DNA of 10,327 nt from assembly GCA_019423265.1 (NCBI GenBank), contig JAHZBS010000077.1, positions 1 through 10,327 on the forward strand, written 5' to 3'. Shown piece by piece: positions 1 to 7,139 of the stretch; the stretch's first letter is position 1; each line of letters begins with the position of its first letter. Source of the DNA: Clostridiales bacterium. GTDB taxonomy: Bacteria; Bacillota_A; Clostridia; Lachnospirales; Bianqueaceae. Position numbers and translations under genes: made by a program. The notes below the pieces were generated by a model. It was not told where the DNA came from, ran no database searches, and worked only from the letters and a program-made list of their open reading frames with translations.

Positions 1-151
1 TTTTCATATCTGTACAGAAGTAAATTATAGAAAATCCGGTTTTTTTTTCCGAAATGTTCTATTGTTCTATTTTTTTCGCGTTATCTCGACAATTAAATTT
101 ACAGATTTTTACATAGATTTGTATCTCTCTCTTTGGCCAAAGCGCGGTGTT
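1..151 (-). promoter_or_regulatory. AT-rich intergenic edge, possible leftward promoter
   Basis: This short stretch is strongly AT-rich and holds no convincing gene. On the minus strand a perfect TATAAT lies at 29-24, but the sequence 16-18 bases upstream is a poor -35 match, so a promoter for a gene beyond the left edge is only a possibility. An 8-base palindrome CTGTACAG (10-17) follows that -10 box. No hairpin with a T-run was found to terminate the small gene ending at 152. Confidence 0.25.
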
Positions 152-589
152 TCATAACACTGAGGAGGCAATCGTAGCGTACCCCTCATGGGTGGTGGTA
201 AAAAAGAGCGGGCTCTGATCGACATCCAGGAATGCAATATCGTCGATGCCGAAATCCGTGTATTCCACCTCGTCGCATCCCCATCGATCCTTGCGGTTGA
301 AGAAAAAGGAGGGATAGGTGCTTAGAAACCGAAAAAAGCGATCCTCTTTGCGATAGCGAAATTGAACGGCCCGACTCCCGCGCGTTTTCGTGCCAAGCCA
401 TTTGTTGACCGTTTTCTTTTCTATTAATTCCATGCAAGTGTTGGCCTCGGCAATAATTTGGTCTTCGTCATCCTCACCATTCACTTGCACGATGACAATG
501 TATGCTGTCTTGCTCTTTACCTTTTTCAGCAGGTCTAGATACTGTTCATGGCTTGTCAGGGCTATGGAAACCCAATGTTCTTCTCTCAT
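152..589 (-). CDS. Hypothetical protein, 145 aa
   Basis: I do not recognise this protein. The chosen ATG at 589-587 is preceded by AGGTAGGTG with about six bases of spacing. A GTG three codons earlier (598) is in frame but less well placed. The product would be soluble: there is no signal peptide or membrane helix. It is rich in charged residues, with an acidic patch (GEDDEDQ) near residue 40 and aromatic-rich segments (RFFRFLSTYPSFFF) near residue 90. It begins 17 bases after the stop of the membrane zinc-ribbon gene on the same strand, so the two are probably co-transcribed. Both lie downstream of the trailing end of the CRISPR array in its direction of transcription. The ORF is real-looking because of the RBS and tight spacing, but no function can be assigned. 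Confidence 0.65.
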   Translation of the reverse strand: MREEHWVSIALTSHEQYLDLLKKVKSKTAYIVIVQVNGEDDEDQIIAEANTCMELIEKKTVNKWLGTKTRGSRAVQFRYRKEDRFFRFLSTYPSFFFNRKDRWGCDEVEYTDFGIDDIAFLDVDQSPLFFTTTHEGYATIASSVL

Positions 590-606
590 ATGGCTCACCT
601 ACCTGC

Positions 607-999
607 TTAAGGAAGTTTCTTCCCACAACGATTGCAGAACGTAAATGTGGAATCCACCGCCGAGCCGCAATATGGGCAGAAATGACTTTCTGTCTCACCG
701 CTTTTGTGCGTCTCTGATTCTGGCCTAAATTGCCGCCCAAATCGATCGTTGAGCGGATCGCTTTCCTCCATGTTATCGGTGATGTCGTATTCTGAGTACC
801 GGTTTTCGCTTGTGGCATTTTTAAAATTATAAACAGCCTGTATGATTGCCACGAGGATAAACAGAACTCCAAATATAGCCATGAACCCGCCTCCTATGCT
901 GGCGGCTATGATCGTCCACCCAACGCCAAACAGTCCGACGACAATGCTCATGACACCGCCCATCATCGATGGTCCACGGCCGGGTTTTATGCTTTTCAT
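607..999 (-). CDS. Small membrane protein with C-terminal zinc ribbon
   Basis: This is a 130-residue protein. Two adjacent hydrophobic helices (about residues 14-35 and 37-58) form a membrane hairpin. A polar acidic linker (about 60-104) follows, and the C-terminus is a zinc ribbon with C108-x2-C111 and C122-x2-C125. The architecture resembles the many small Bacillota proteins with a zinc-ribbon and short transmembrane segments, whose roles are largely unknown. The start at 999 is chosen because AGGAGTG lies exactly eight bases upstream. An in-frame ATG at 1038 would add 13 residues but has no good RBS. The next gene (589-152) follows after 17 bases, suggesting a two-gene operon. The array's degenerate terminal repeat lies about 100 bases upstream on the same strand. 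No strong promoter is visible, so read-through from the array is possible. No link with CRISPR function is shown. Confidence 0.75.
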   Translation of the reverse strand: MKSIKPGRGPSMMGGVMSIVVGLFGVGWTIIAASIGGGFMAIFGVLFILVAIIQAVYNFKNATSENRYSEYDITDNMEESDPLNDRFGRQFRPESETHKSGETESHFCPYCGSAVDSTFTFCNRCGKKLP

Positions 1000-1007
1000 A
1001 TTGGCAT

Positions 1008-1014
1008 CACTCCT
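1008..1014 (-). promoter_or_regulatory. Ribosome binding site that sets the zinc-ribbon gene start
   Basis: AGGAGTG on the minus strand lies eight bases before the ATG at 999. This favours that start over the ATG at 1038, which has only a weak GACGGG in front of it. Confidence 0.7.
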
Positions 1015-1098
1015 ATATGTTTTTCTATTTCGGTCCATATTTCCCGTCAGAGGGACGGCGACATTCGGATATACTACAGTTAGAGAGATTGCTTATTT

Positions 1099-2260
1099 AT
1101 TTCAACCCGCGTCCCCGCAAGGGGGACGACGCGCCGTATCAATTCCATGTCATGCGTAATAACCACTTTCAACCCACGTCCCCGCAAGGGGGACGACCCA
1201 AGCAAGGCTTGTTGCTGTTCCTTTGAAAGATAGCTTTCAACCCACGTCCCCGCAAGGGGGACGACTAATGGGCTCTATTTTTGTTGACTCGTCAAAAGCG
1301 CTTTCAACCCACGTCCCCGCAAGGGGGACGACAACGGTGCGGAGCCATATGGATACGATACAATACTTTCAACCCACGTCCCCGCAAGGGGGACGACAAC
1401 GACATCTGAACCGACGCAGGACGCCGCTGCGGCTTTCAACCCACGTCCCCGCAAGGGGGACGACAGCTCCACAATCCTGTAATCCCTACCGCACCCACGC
1501 TTTCAACCCACGTCCCCGCAAGGGGGACGACTCCAGCCCGCGTCCATCGCCGCAATCAGCTGCTTCTTTCAACCCACGTCCCCGCAAGGGGGACGACCTC
1601 CGTATCCTGTTTTGTAAGGACTACACCCCTTCTTTCAACCCACGTCCCCTCAAGGGGGACGACGCGATAGGTTGTGACACTCCAATCCCAATGGTGGCCT
1701 TTCAACCCACGTCCCCTCAAGGGGGACGACAAAAAAAGAGTTTACGAGAGACTCGAAATAGTTATCTTTCAACCCACGTCCCCTCAAGGGGGACGACTCT
1801 GTGTTTGTTGAGTCTTTTGTTCGCGTGATTTCTTTCAACCCACGTCCCCTCAAGGGGGACGACTAGGACGCGCAGAACCATACTCAAAACGTTGGAGCCT
1901 TTCAACCCACGTCCCCTCAAGGGGGACGACGCTTCCACTCTTGATATTCTTTCATCGTCTCGTCCTTTCAACCCACGTCCCCTCAAGGGGGACGACCTCA
2001 CCTGACGAAATCACATCACCAAAAAAAGATCTTTCAACCCACGTCCCCTCAAGGGGGACGACTTTCTGACAGCTTTTTTGCCAGCGACGCATCGGCTTTC
2101 AACCCACGTCCCCTCAAGGGGGACGACACAAAAAATGCGGCATTTTTTTGGCTGGACAAAACTTTCAACCCACGTCCCCTCAAGGGGGACGACACGGAAG
2201 CTGTTGGTTCATTTCTCCCGTACTCATACTTTCAACCCACGTCCCCTCAAGGGGGACGAC
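1099..2260 (-). CRISPR. CRISPR array, 18 repeats, 17 spacers, type I-C-like
   Basis: Eighteen 32-base repeats start at 1099, 1166, 1234, 1301, 1366, 1433, 1500, 1566, 1632, 1699, 1766, 1832, 1899, 1965, 2031, 2096, 2162 and 2229. The spacers are 33-36 bases and all different. On the minus strand each repeat begins GTCGTC, has a GTCCCC/GGGGAC stem around a five-base loop, and ends GTGGGTTGAAAG. This is the form of type I-C repeats, whose last 11 or so bases become the crRNA 5' handle, so transcription is leftward. The degenerate repeat supports this polarity: the copy at 1099-1130 differs at positions 1 (A) and 11 (G), as expected for the leader-distal end. Repeats 1-8 from the left have G in the plus-strand loop (CCCCGCAAG); repeats 9-18 have T (CCCCTCAAG). 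No cas gene lies in the 1.1 kb to the left or 8 kb to the right. The subtype call rests on repeat sequence alone. Confidence 0.97.
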
Positions 2261-2468
2261 AGCAAAAACACACAATACACACCCCATATAGCAGAGTATA
2301 CTACCACAAACCTTACAATTCAGCCCGACACACGCTCATCTTTGTACCCTCTAAGCTCCCACATCTGTGCATTTCGCCGGCAATCACCAGGTGCGAATCT
2401 CTAGGGAAATCGCGATCACTTGCCATTCGCACCGCCCCGTCGCCAATCGATTTCTACATTCACTTGCC
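2261..2468 (-). promoter_or_regulatory. Probable CRISPR leader and promoter
   Basis: This non-coding stretch lies between the transketolase terminator and the leader-proximal repeat, on the side from which type I-C arrays are transcribed. On the minus strand a TATACT -10 box (2300-2295) sits 17 bases after a weak CTGAAT (2323-2318), about 35 bases before the first repeat. The array-proximal 20 bases on the minus strand are GT-rich. Farther upstream are a nine-base inverted repeat and a ten-base direct repeat, listed separately. Leader identity follows from array polarity; the promoter is a weaker call. Confidence 0.6.
2390..2433. repeat. Inverted repeat in the CRISPR leader region
   Basis: GGTGCGAAT (2390-2398) and ATTCGCACC (2425-2433) are perfect complements separated by 26 bases. 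The gap contains the palindrome ATCGCGAT (2409-2416). There is no T-run on either side, so it does not look like a terminator. It could be a protein-binding or cruciform site. Confidence 0.5.
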
Positions 2469-2469
2469 A
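2416..2469. repeat. Direct repeat TCACTTGCCA, two copies
   Basis: TCACTTGCCA occurs at 2416-2425 and again at 2460-2469, 44 bases apart. Both copies lie between the transketolase terminator and the CRISPR leader. The first overlaps the second arm of the inverted repeat by one base, and the second abuts the terminator T-tract. A protein-binding role is possible but unsupported. Confidence 0.4.
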
Positions 2470-2500
2470 AAAACCAGAGAAGTGAACGACACCTCCCTGG
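2469..2500 (-). terminator. Rho-independent terminator of the transketolase gene
   Basis: On the minus strand CCAGGGAGGTG pairs with CACTTCTCTGG over 11 positions, including two G-T pairs, around a TCGTT loop, and TTTTT follows at once. It begins 10 bases after the transketolase stop. It should insulate the downstream CRISPR array from transketolase transcription. Confidence 0.85.
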
Positions 2501-2510
2501 TCAATGTGAG

Positions 2511-4496
2511 CTACGCCTCCATCATGGACTTGACAATCGAGACAACATGCGCCACCGTAAACCCAAACTCTTCAAAGACCGTGCTCGCCGGCCCGGACGC
2601 CCCAAAATGATCCAGGGCTAAGATCTGCCCCTTTAAACCAGTATATTTATGCCATCCAAAGGAGCAGGCGGCCTCTACGGCGAACCGCTTTTCCACGGCC
2701 GCCGGCAGGATTGCTTCCTTATATTCGTCGGGCTGCGCGTCAAACAATTCAAACGACGGCATACTGACCACGCGGGCATCGATGCCACCCTTTTCGAGCT
2801 CGTCGTAGGCTTTGTAGATCAGCTCAACCTCCGACCCTGAAGCCATCAGGATCACATCTGGAACTGCCTTCTTGGAATCCCGCAAAATATACGCTCCCTT
2901 AGCGGCATCTCGGCCGGACTCTGGATATTGCGGAAGATTTTGCCTCGTCAGAACCAGAGCGGTCGGTCCCTGGGCTGTTACCGCATGAGCCCATCCCACC
3001 GCCGTCTCGCAGGCGTCAGCGGGGCGGATAACCGTAAAGCCGGGAATGGACCGGAGCGCCGCCAACTGCTCAATCGGCTGGTGCGTCGGCCCGTCCTCCC
3101 CCACTCCTATACTGTCATGGGTCAGGACATACACAACCCGCTGTTTCATCAGCGCCGACAGCCGGCAGCTGTGCTTCATATAATCGGAAAAGACAAAAAA
3201 TGTGGACACATAGGGCAGCAGGCCGCCGTGGAGCGCGATGCCGTTTCCAATAGCCGCCATAGCATGTTCCCGCACGCCAAAGTGTAGATTGGCGCCGGCG
3301 TAATTATCCGCGGAAAAATCGCCTTTTCCCTTCATGATCGTTTTCGTAGAGGGAGACAGGTCCGCAGAACCGCCAAACATATTGGGCAGCTTGTCCGCCA
3401 GGTAATTCAAAACCTCACCGGACACATTTCTCGTCGCCGCACTTTTCTCAGGTTTGGCAAAGAGAGCCCCATCGGACCACGGGTCATAGCTGGGATTTTC
3501 AAAGTACTCGGACCACAGCTTTGCCATCTCCGGATATCTCTCACAGTACTCGGCAAAGAGCGCTGTCCACCGCGCTTCCTGCTCCGCACCTTTCTTCGAC
3601 AACTCCGCCGTATATGCATAGACTTCCTCCGGCACATAGAACGCCGGCTCGGAGGGCCAGTTCAAATTTTCCTTCAAGGCGGCCAAATTCTCGGCGCCCA
3701 GAGGTTCCCCATGGGCAGATGCCTTCCCCTGTTTCGCAGGGCACCCATATCCGATCTGGGTTTTCATGATAATAATCGTGGGCCGCTCATCGCTCTGGCT
3801 CATTTCAAGGGCTTTGGCAATGGCCGCCGGGTCATTGCCGTCCTCCACCGTGATGACGTTCCAGTGATACGCCGCAAAACGCCCCGCAACATTTTCCGTA
3901 AATGCGATATCCGTGCTCCCCTCAATGCTGATACAGTTGGAATCATACAAAACCGTCAGCTTCCCAAGCTTCAAGGTGCCGGCCAAAGACGCCGCCTCCG
4001 CGCTGATCCCCTCCATCAGACAGCCATCTCCTACAAATGCGTACGTCCGATGATCCACAACCGGGTATCCCTCTCTGTTGAAGATCGCCGCCAGATGTGC
4101 CTCCGCCATGGCCATTCCGACAGCGTTGGCAATGCCCTGTCCCAGCGGCCCCGTTGTAGTCTCGACCCCGACAGTATGCCCATATTCCGGATGACCCGGA
4201 GTTTTTGAGCCCCACTGGCGAAACTGCTGCAGTTCCTCGATGGGCAGGCCATAGCCAAAAAGATGCAGCAGACTGTATAATAACATCGAGCCATGCCCGG
4301 CTGACAGGACAAAGCGGTCCCGATCCTTCCAGCTTGGGTTCTGGGGATTGTGCTTCAAAAAATATCCCCACAACGTATAGGCCGCAGGGGCCGCTCCCAA
4401 GGGTAGACCAGGGTGTCCACTGTTCGCCTTTTGAATCGCTTCCGCGGACAAGACTCGGATAGAATTTATAACCTTTGTATCGATGGCTTGATTCAC
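2511..4496 (-). CDS. tkt: Transketolase
   Basis: This is a full-length, 661-residue thiamine-diphosphate enzyme. It moves two-carbon ketol units between sugar phosphates in the non-oxidative pentose phosphate pathway, in the cytosol. The N-terminal cofactor domain shows SGHPG (His28), [24 protein letters not shown] and the ThDP/metal motif GDG (156-158) with DSN (Asn187). The middle pyrimidine-binding domain shows GGSADLSPS and FGVREHAM with the catalytic Glu410, then [19 protein letters not shown]. The C-terminal domain ends in the family-typical [12 protein letters not shown]. Length matches bacterial transketolases, and no key residue appears missing. The GTG at 4496 is chosen because AAGGAGGAG lies just upstream; the in-frame TTG at 4514 overlaps that RBS. 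It has its own promoter (4563-4535) and terminator (2500-2469), so it is probably transcribed alone. Gene identity is near certain; which transketolase paralogue it is cannot be told. Confidence 0.97.
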   Translation of the reverse strand: MNQAIDTKVINSIRVLSAEAIQKANSGHPGLPLGAAPAAYTLWGYFLKHNPQNPSWKDRDRFVLSAGHGSMLLYSLLHLFGYGLPIEELQQFRQWGSKTPGHPEYGHTVGVETTTGPLGQGIANAVGMAMAEAHLAAIFNREGYPVVDHRTYAFVGDGCLMEGISAEAASLAGTLKLGKLTVLYDSNCISIEGSTDIAFTENVAGRFAAYHWNVITVEDGNDPAAIAKALEMSQSDERPTIIIMKTQIGYGCPAKQGKASAHGEPLGAENLAALKENLNWPSEPAFYVPEEVYAYTAELSKKGAEQEARWTALFAEYCERYPEMAKLWSEYFENPSYDPWSDGALFAKPEKSAATRNVSGEVLNYLADKLPNMFGGSADLSPSTKTIMKGKGDFSADNYAGANLHFGVREHAMAAIGNGIALHGGLLPYVSTFFVFSDYMKHSCRLSALMKQRVVYVLTHDSIGVGEDGPTHQPIEQLAALRSIPGFTVIRPADACETAVGWAHAVTAQGPTALVLTRQNLPQYPESGRDAAKGAYILRDSKKAVPDVILMASGSEVELIYKAYDELEKGGIDARVVSMPSFELFDAQPDEYKEAILPAAVEKRFAVEAACSFGWHKYTGLKGQILALDHFGASGPASTVFEEFGFTVAHVVSIVKSMMEA

Positions 4497-4502
4497 GTTT
4501 TG

Positions 4503-4511
4503 CTCCTCCTT
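4503..4511 (-). promoter_or_regulatory. Ribosome binding site that sets the transketolase start
   Basis: AAGGAGGAG on the minus strand lies six bases before the GTG at 4496-4494. Because it overlaps the codons after the in-frame TTG at 4514, that TTG is unlikely to be used. Confidence 0.85.
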
Positions 4512-4534
4512 CAATTTTCTGTTGCGCTAGCCCT

Positions 4535-4563
4535 ATTATAGACAAAATTCGAGGCGCTGTAAA
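4535..4563 (-). promoter_or_regulatory. Sigma-A-type promoter of the transketolase gene
   Basis: On the minus strand TTTACA (4563-4558) and TATAAT (4540-4535) are separated by exactly 17 bases. The -10 box is perfect and the -35 box matches five of six consensus bases at standard spacing. The start codon lies about 40 bases downstream of the -10 box. Confidence 0.88.
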
Positions 4564-4573
4564 GAAGAAAACG

Positions 4574-4623
4574 AAAAAAACCGGAATTTCTCTTTCTCAC
4601 ATCACAAGAAAGAAAAACTCCGG
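4574..4623 (-). terminator. Rho-independent terminator of the Lon-like gene
   Basis: On the minus strand CCGGAGTTTTTCTTTCT pairs with AGAAAGAGAAATTCCGG along 17 positions, with only two G-T pairs. The loop is nine bases and seven T residues follow. It starts eight bases after the Lon-like stop codon and lies just upstream of the transketolase promoter, separating the two genes. Confidence 0.92.
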
Positions 4624-4631
4624 CTCATCCT

Positions 4632-6938
4632 CTAATGTCTGCGAAGCGCCTGTTTTAACCGCTTTCCGAATCGATCCTCATCCATCCCCATTAAGAGGGG
4701 AATGCCTTCCTCCAGCGTATCGATGGGATACAAATGAAAGTGCTCCTCTTCAACCGCTCGCACCACTTCCTCCTCCAGACATAGGTCCTGTAAATTATGC
4801 CTGGGGAATATGACGCCCTGACAGTCTTGTTGCCCTTTTGTCTTGCAGAATTGATAAAATCCCTCGATCTTATCGTTGATCCCGCCGACCGGTTGAATTC
4901 TGCCGAATTGGTCCATGGAGCCTGTGACGCCGATCCCTTGATCGATCGGTACTTTTGACAGCGCCGACAGAATTCCATACGCCTGCGATAAAACGGCGCT
5001 ATCGCCTTCCACCAGGCCGTAGCTCTGCTCAAAACAGAGGCTTACCTGCCAATTGCCCAGATCCGGACAGCCATATCGCCAACCTAAATAGCCCCGCAGA
5101 ATTCCAATTCCTTTATTGTAGATAGCGCCGCTGAGTCCCGCGCTCTCCTCCAAGCTAATCATGGATGGTTTTCCCTGGAAGACACTAGCCGTGATCCGCA
5201 CAGGTTTGCCAAAGCGAAAGTGCCCTAGGTCCGTCACCACCAGCCCATTGACAGTCCCCACTCTCTCCCCGGAAGCCTCCAACAGATATTTGCCGCTGGC
5301 TGCCTCCTGGAAAAATTGTTCAGCGATTTTTCCCCTGCGCCGGTCCATCTGCCGCAGCACCCTCCGAACCGCATCCGCGGGGAGCGTTTTTCGCTCCTGC
5401 TCTTCGCAATCGAGATAGCATTCATACAAAACGCTGTCGATACAGCCTAGATACGCCGGCAATTCACCGCCCTCCGCAAACCGGCGTTGAATGTGGCGCA
5501 ACAGAATTTTGACCGCCTCCCACTCCAACTCTCGAAATCCCCGCGTGCGGCTGTGCCACCTTAGATACGATGCCCACTGGATCAAGCCGTCGTTATTTTT
5601 CGGTATTCGGGCTGGAAAATATAAAACCTCTGAAAAAACCTCCGCAAAATCTTCGTCGAGTTTGCTCAGGACCTGATACAATGATATGGAGCCGCAGCAA
5701 ACCAACTGCACGCGGAAGGGAATCGGCGGTATGCGGAGCCGCTCTCCAAACAGGCTATAGTTATCATCCTTCATATCCTGATGGAAGATTTCTCCCTTCT
5801 CCAGGCAATGCTTAACATAATTCCAAGCCCCCGCGCTGCTGAAGAACTCCTTTGCGTCCACAAGCAGAATGCCCCCGTTAGCTTCCTGTAGCAGGCCGGG
5901 CTGAATATCCGCAACGCTGGGCTCATTCCCCGGATCTTTCTGTCCAATCCGGCCCATCAATCGCGCCACCGTCGGCATGGAAGCCCACACAATTGGCAAC
6001 CGCTCTCGCCCAGGCGTCGCGGCAAAGGGCATCCACTTTTGGAACAATTCGGGAACCTTGCCCCCTTCGGCAGCAGCCGTCTCGTCAAACCAGACCTCTA
6101 TCTCATCCTCCAGCCCCTGGCGCATTTGCCGGTGGTGCGCCAAAAGCTTCTCATAGCGGCTCCACGATTCGTCCAGCTTTTTCATGGAGTCGGCAAGTAA
6201 AATATGCACGATCATCTTTTGTTTCGCCCGCAGCTCCTCCTCTGTCTCGTTCTTGCTCTGGCGCAGCAGCGCCAGGACCCCGGCTGCCTTAACCTGGAGG
6301 GCGTTGGACTTCCCTACAATCTCCTGTTTCTCCTTGTCCCCCAGCGCTTCATACTCTTCCTCTTTGAGCTTTTCGCCATCCACCACCGGGATGAAGTACA
6401 TTTCCTTCTCCGTGACATATGCCTCAAATCCTTGCTTCGCAGCCTCTTGCCGCAAAGCTTCCATCTCACTCTCCCCTTTTTCCTTATGCTTTTCCTTGAT
6501 CTGCGATTCCTGCAAGAGATACGGCGCGCTGTCCAGTTGCCTCTGTAAAAGCCGGATAAACTCTTTCTGCCACATCTGCAAATCTTGTTTCCACTGTCTT
6601 CCCTCTCCGGCAGGCAACTCCACCACCGTTGGTTCCATGGGCTGGGACCCGTTTGGCAGATACCAATACTCACCGGTCCGCGGCGGATCTTGCTTCGTCA
6701 GACTCTCAATGAGATCCCGGCATCCGGCGGTTTGCTTTCCGTTGTCATCCGTGATAATATACAGATGTTGCCTTTTCCCCCGGAGTACCGTATCCAGATC
6801 CGCCGCAAAATTCTCCTGTCCAATCCAGCGGCGCCCCTCCCACTCCATCTCATCTCTCTCCGCTATGGACTCCTGTAATCTATCATAGTCCGGCGTAAGA
6901 TGCCGGATCGAAATCGTATCGCGTTCTATCACGTCCAT
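4632..6938 (-). CDS. LonC-like ATP-independent-type Lon protease
   Basis: This is a 768-residue cytosolic protease-family protein. Its C-terminal peptidase S16 (Lon) domain covers about residues 555-750. The nucleophile is Ser647 in EGDSA, and the partner is Lys690 in GGINDKIEGF, 43 residues later as in Lon. VTGSMDQFGRIQPVGG between them is also typical. The middle carries the AAA_32-type remnant (QPGLLQEANGGILLVDA, 346-362). A long charged coiled-coil-like insert spans about 140-290. The position of the Walker A loop (59-77) reads TDDNGKQTAG and lacks the GxxGxGK[ST] pattern, and the Walker B position ends in DA, not DE. This matches the known LonC group, which degrades unfolded protein without ATP. 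Two starts are possible: ATG 6938, only three bases after GGGGAGG, or GTG 6932 with nine-base spacing. It appears monocistronic. The substrate is unknown. Confidence 0.88.
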   Translation of the reverse strand: MDVIERDTISIRHLTPDYDRLQESIAERDEMEWEGRRWIGQENFAADLDTVLRGKRQHLYIITDDNGKQTAGCRDLIESLTKQDPPRTGEYWYLPNGSQPMEPTVVELPAGEGRQWKQDLQMWQKEFIRLLQRQLDSAPYLLQESQIKEKHKEKGESEMEALRQEAAKQGFEAYVTEKEMYFIPVVDGEKLKEEEYEALGDKEKQEIVGKSNALQVKAAGVLALLRQSKNETEEELRAKQKMIVHILLADSMKKLDESWSRYEKLLAHHRQMRQGLEDEIEVWFDETAAAEGGKVPELFQKWMPFAATPGRERLPIVWASMPTVARLMGRIGQKDPGNEPSVADIQPGLLQEANGGILLVDAKEFFSSAGAWNYVKHCLEKGEIFHQDMKDDNYSLFGERLRIPPIPFRVQLVCCGSISLYQVLSKLDEDFAEVFSEVLYFPARIPKNNDGLIQWASYLRWHSRTRGFRELEWEAVKILLRHIQRRFAEGGELPAYLGCIDSVLYECYLDCEEQERKTLPADAVRRVLRQMDRRRGKIAEQFFQEAASGKYLLEASGERVGTVNGLVVTDLGHFRFGKPVRITASVFQGKPSMISLEESAGLSGAIYNKGIGILRGYLGWRYGCPDLGNWQVSLCFEQSYGLVEGDSAVLSQAYGILSALSKVPIDQGIGVTGSMDQFGRIQPVGGINDKIEGFYQFCKTKGQQDCQGVIFPRHNLQDLCLEEEVVRAVEEEHFHLYPIDTLEEGIPLLMGMDEDRFGKRLKQALRRH

Positions 6939-6968
6939 GCTCCTCCCCTATCGGCTATATTCTAGTGT

Positions 6969-6974
6969 ATTATA
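6969..6974 (-). promoter_or_regulatory. Probable -10 box of the Lon-like gene
   Basis: A perfect TATAAT on the minus strand lies 30 bases before the ATG at 6938. No acceptable -35 hexamer was found at 16-18 bases, so either an activator is needed or the call is wrong. Confidence 0.5.
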
Positions 6975-7010
6975 TCCCCGGCCAGAAAGTGCATGGGCGC
7001 TTAAAAACAG

Positions 7011-7059
7011 AAAAAAAAGACCGACCCCCGAGGCCCATTACTCGCAGAGACAGGGGATC
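7011..7059 (-). other. Imperfect hairpin followed by a T8 run
   Basis: On the minus strand GATCCC(C) (7059-7053) can pair with GGGGTC (7028-7023) and CGAG (7044-7041) with CTCG (7032-7029). One strand bulges by eight bases. Four bases after the stem comes TTTTTTTT (7018-7011). This looks like a weak leftward terminator between the divergent Lon-like and AraC-fusion genes, upstream of the Lon-like -10 box. No gene in the window clearly needs it. Confidence 0.3.
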
Positions 7060-7110
7060 CTTTTCAGCGCGGTAACCAGCTCATATTGAGAACAATCGTG
7101 TTATAGAAAT

Positions 7111-7139
7111 TTCACTTTTTTTATACTACAATATACAAT
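7111..7139 (+). promoter_or_regulatory. Promoter of the AraC-propeller fusion gene
   Basis: TTCACT (7111-7116) and TACAAT (7134-7139) are 17 bases apart; four and five of six bases match consensus. The AGGAGG ribosome binding site and the ATG at 7163 follow directly. The palindrome CTGTACAG (7142-7149) overlaps the likely transcription start and could be an operator. Confidence 0.6.

Noticed and set aside
131..142. 12-base palindrome CTTTGGCCAAAG after the small hypothetical gene
   Set aside because: There is no adjacent T-run for a terminator, and two or three such palindromes are expected by chance in this length.
1031..1062. Possible 19th, decayed repeat 36 bases beyond the terminal repeat, ending in GCGAC and with a CCGTC/GACGG hairpin
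   Set aside because: The spacing is right but only 14 of 32 bases match the consensus without gaps, too weak to separate from chance.
1223..2001. Long reading frames on both strands across the repeat array, with recurring peptides from the repeats
   Set aside because: They arise because 32-base repeats and 33-36-base spacers happen to keep frames open; the peptides merely repeat the CRISPR unit and have no RBS.
3900..3940. DSN rather than DDN in the transketolase cofactor motif
   Set aside because: From memory, serine at this place is normal in Bacillota transketolases and the binding asparagine is kept, so it is not a defect.
4497..4514. Transketolase start at the in-frame TTG (4514)
   Set aside because: The AAGGAGGAG ribosome binding site lies inside that extension and is correctly spaced for the GTG at 4496.
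7060..7080. T-box-like TGGTTACCGCG on the minus strand upstream of the Lon-like gene
   Set aside because: It has an extra base compared with TGGNACCGCG, no specifier or stem I was seen, the gene is not an aminoacyl-tRNA synthetase or amino-acid gene, and a -10 box lies downstream of it.
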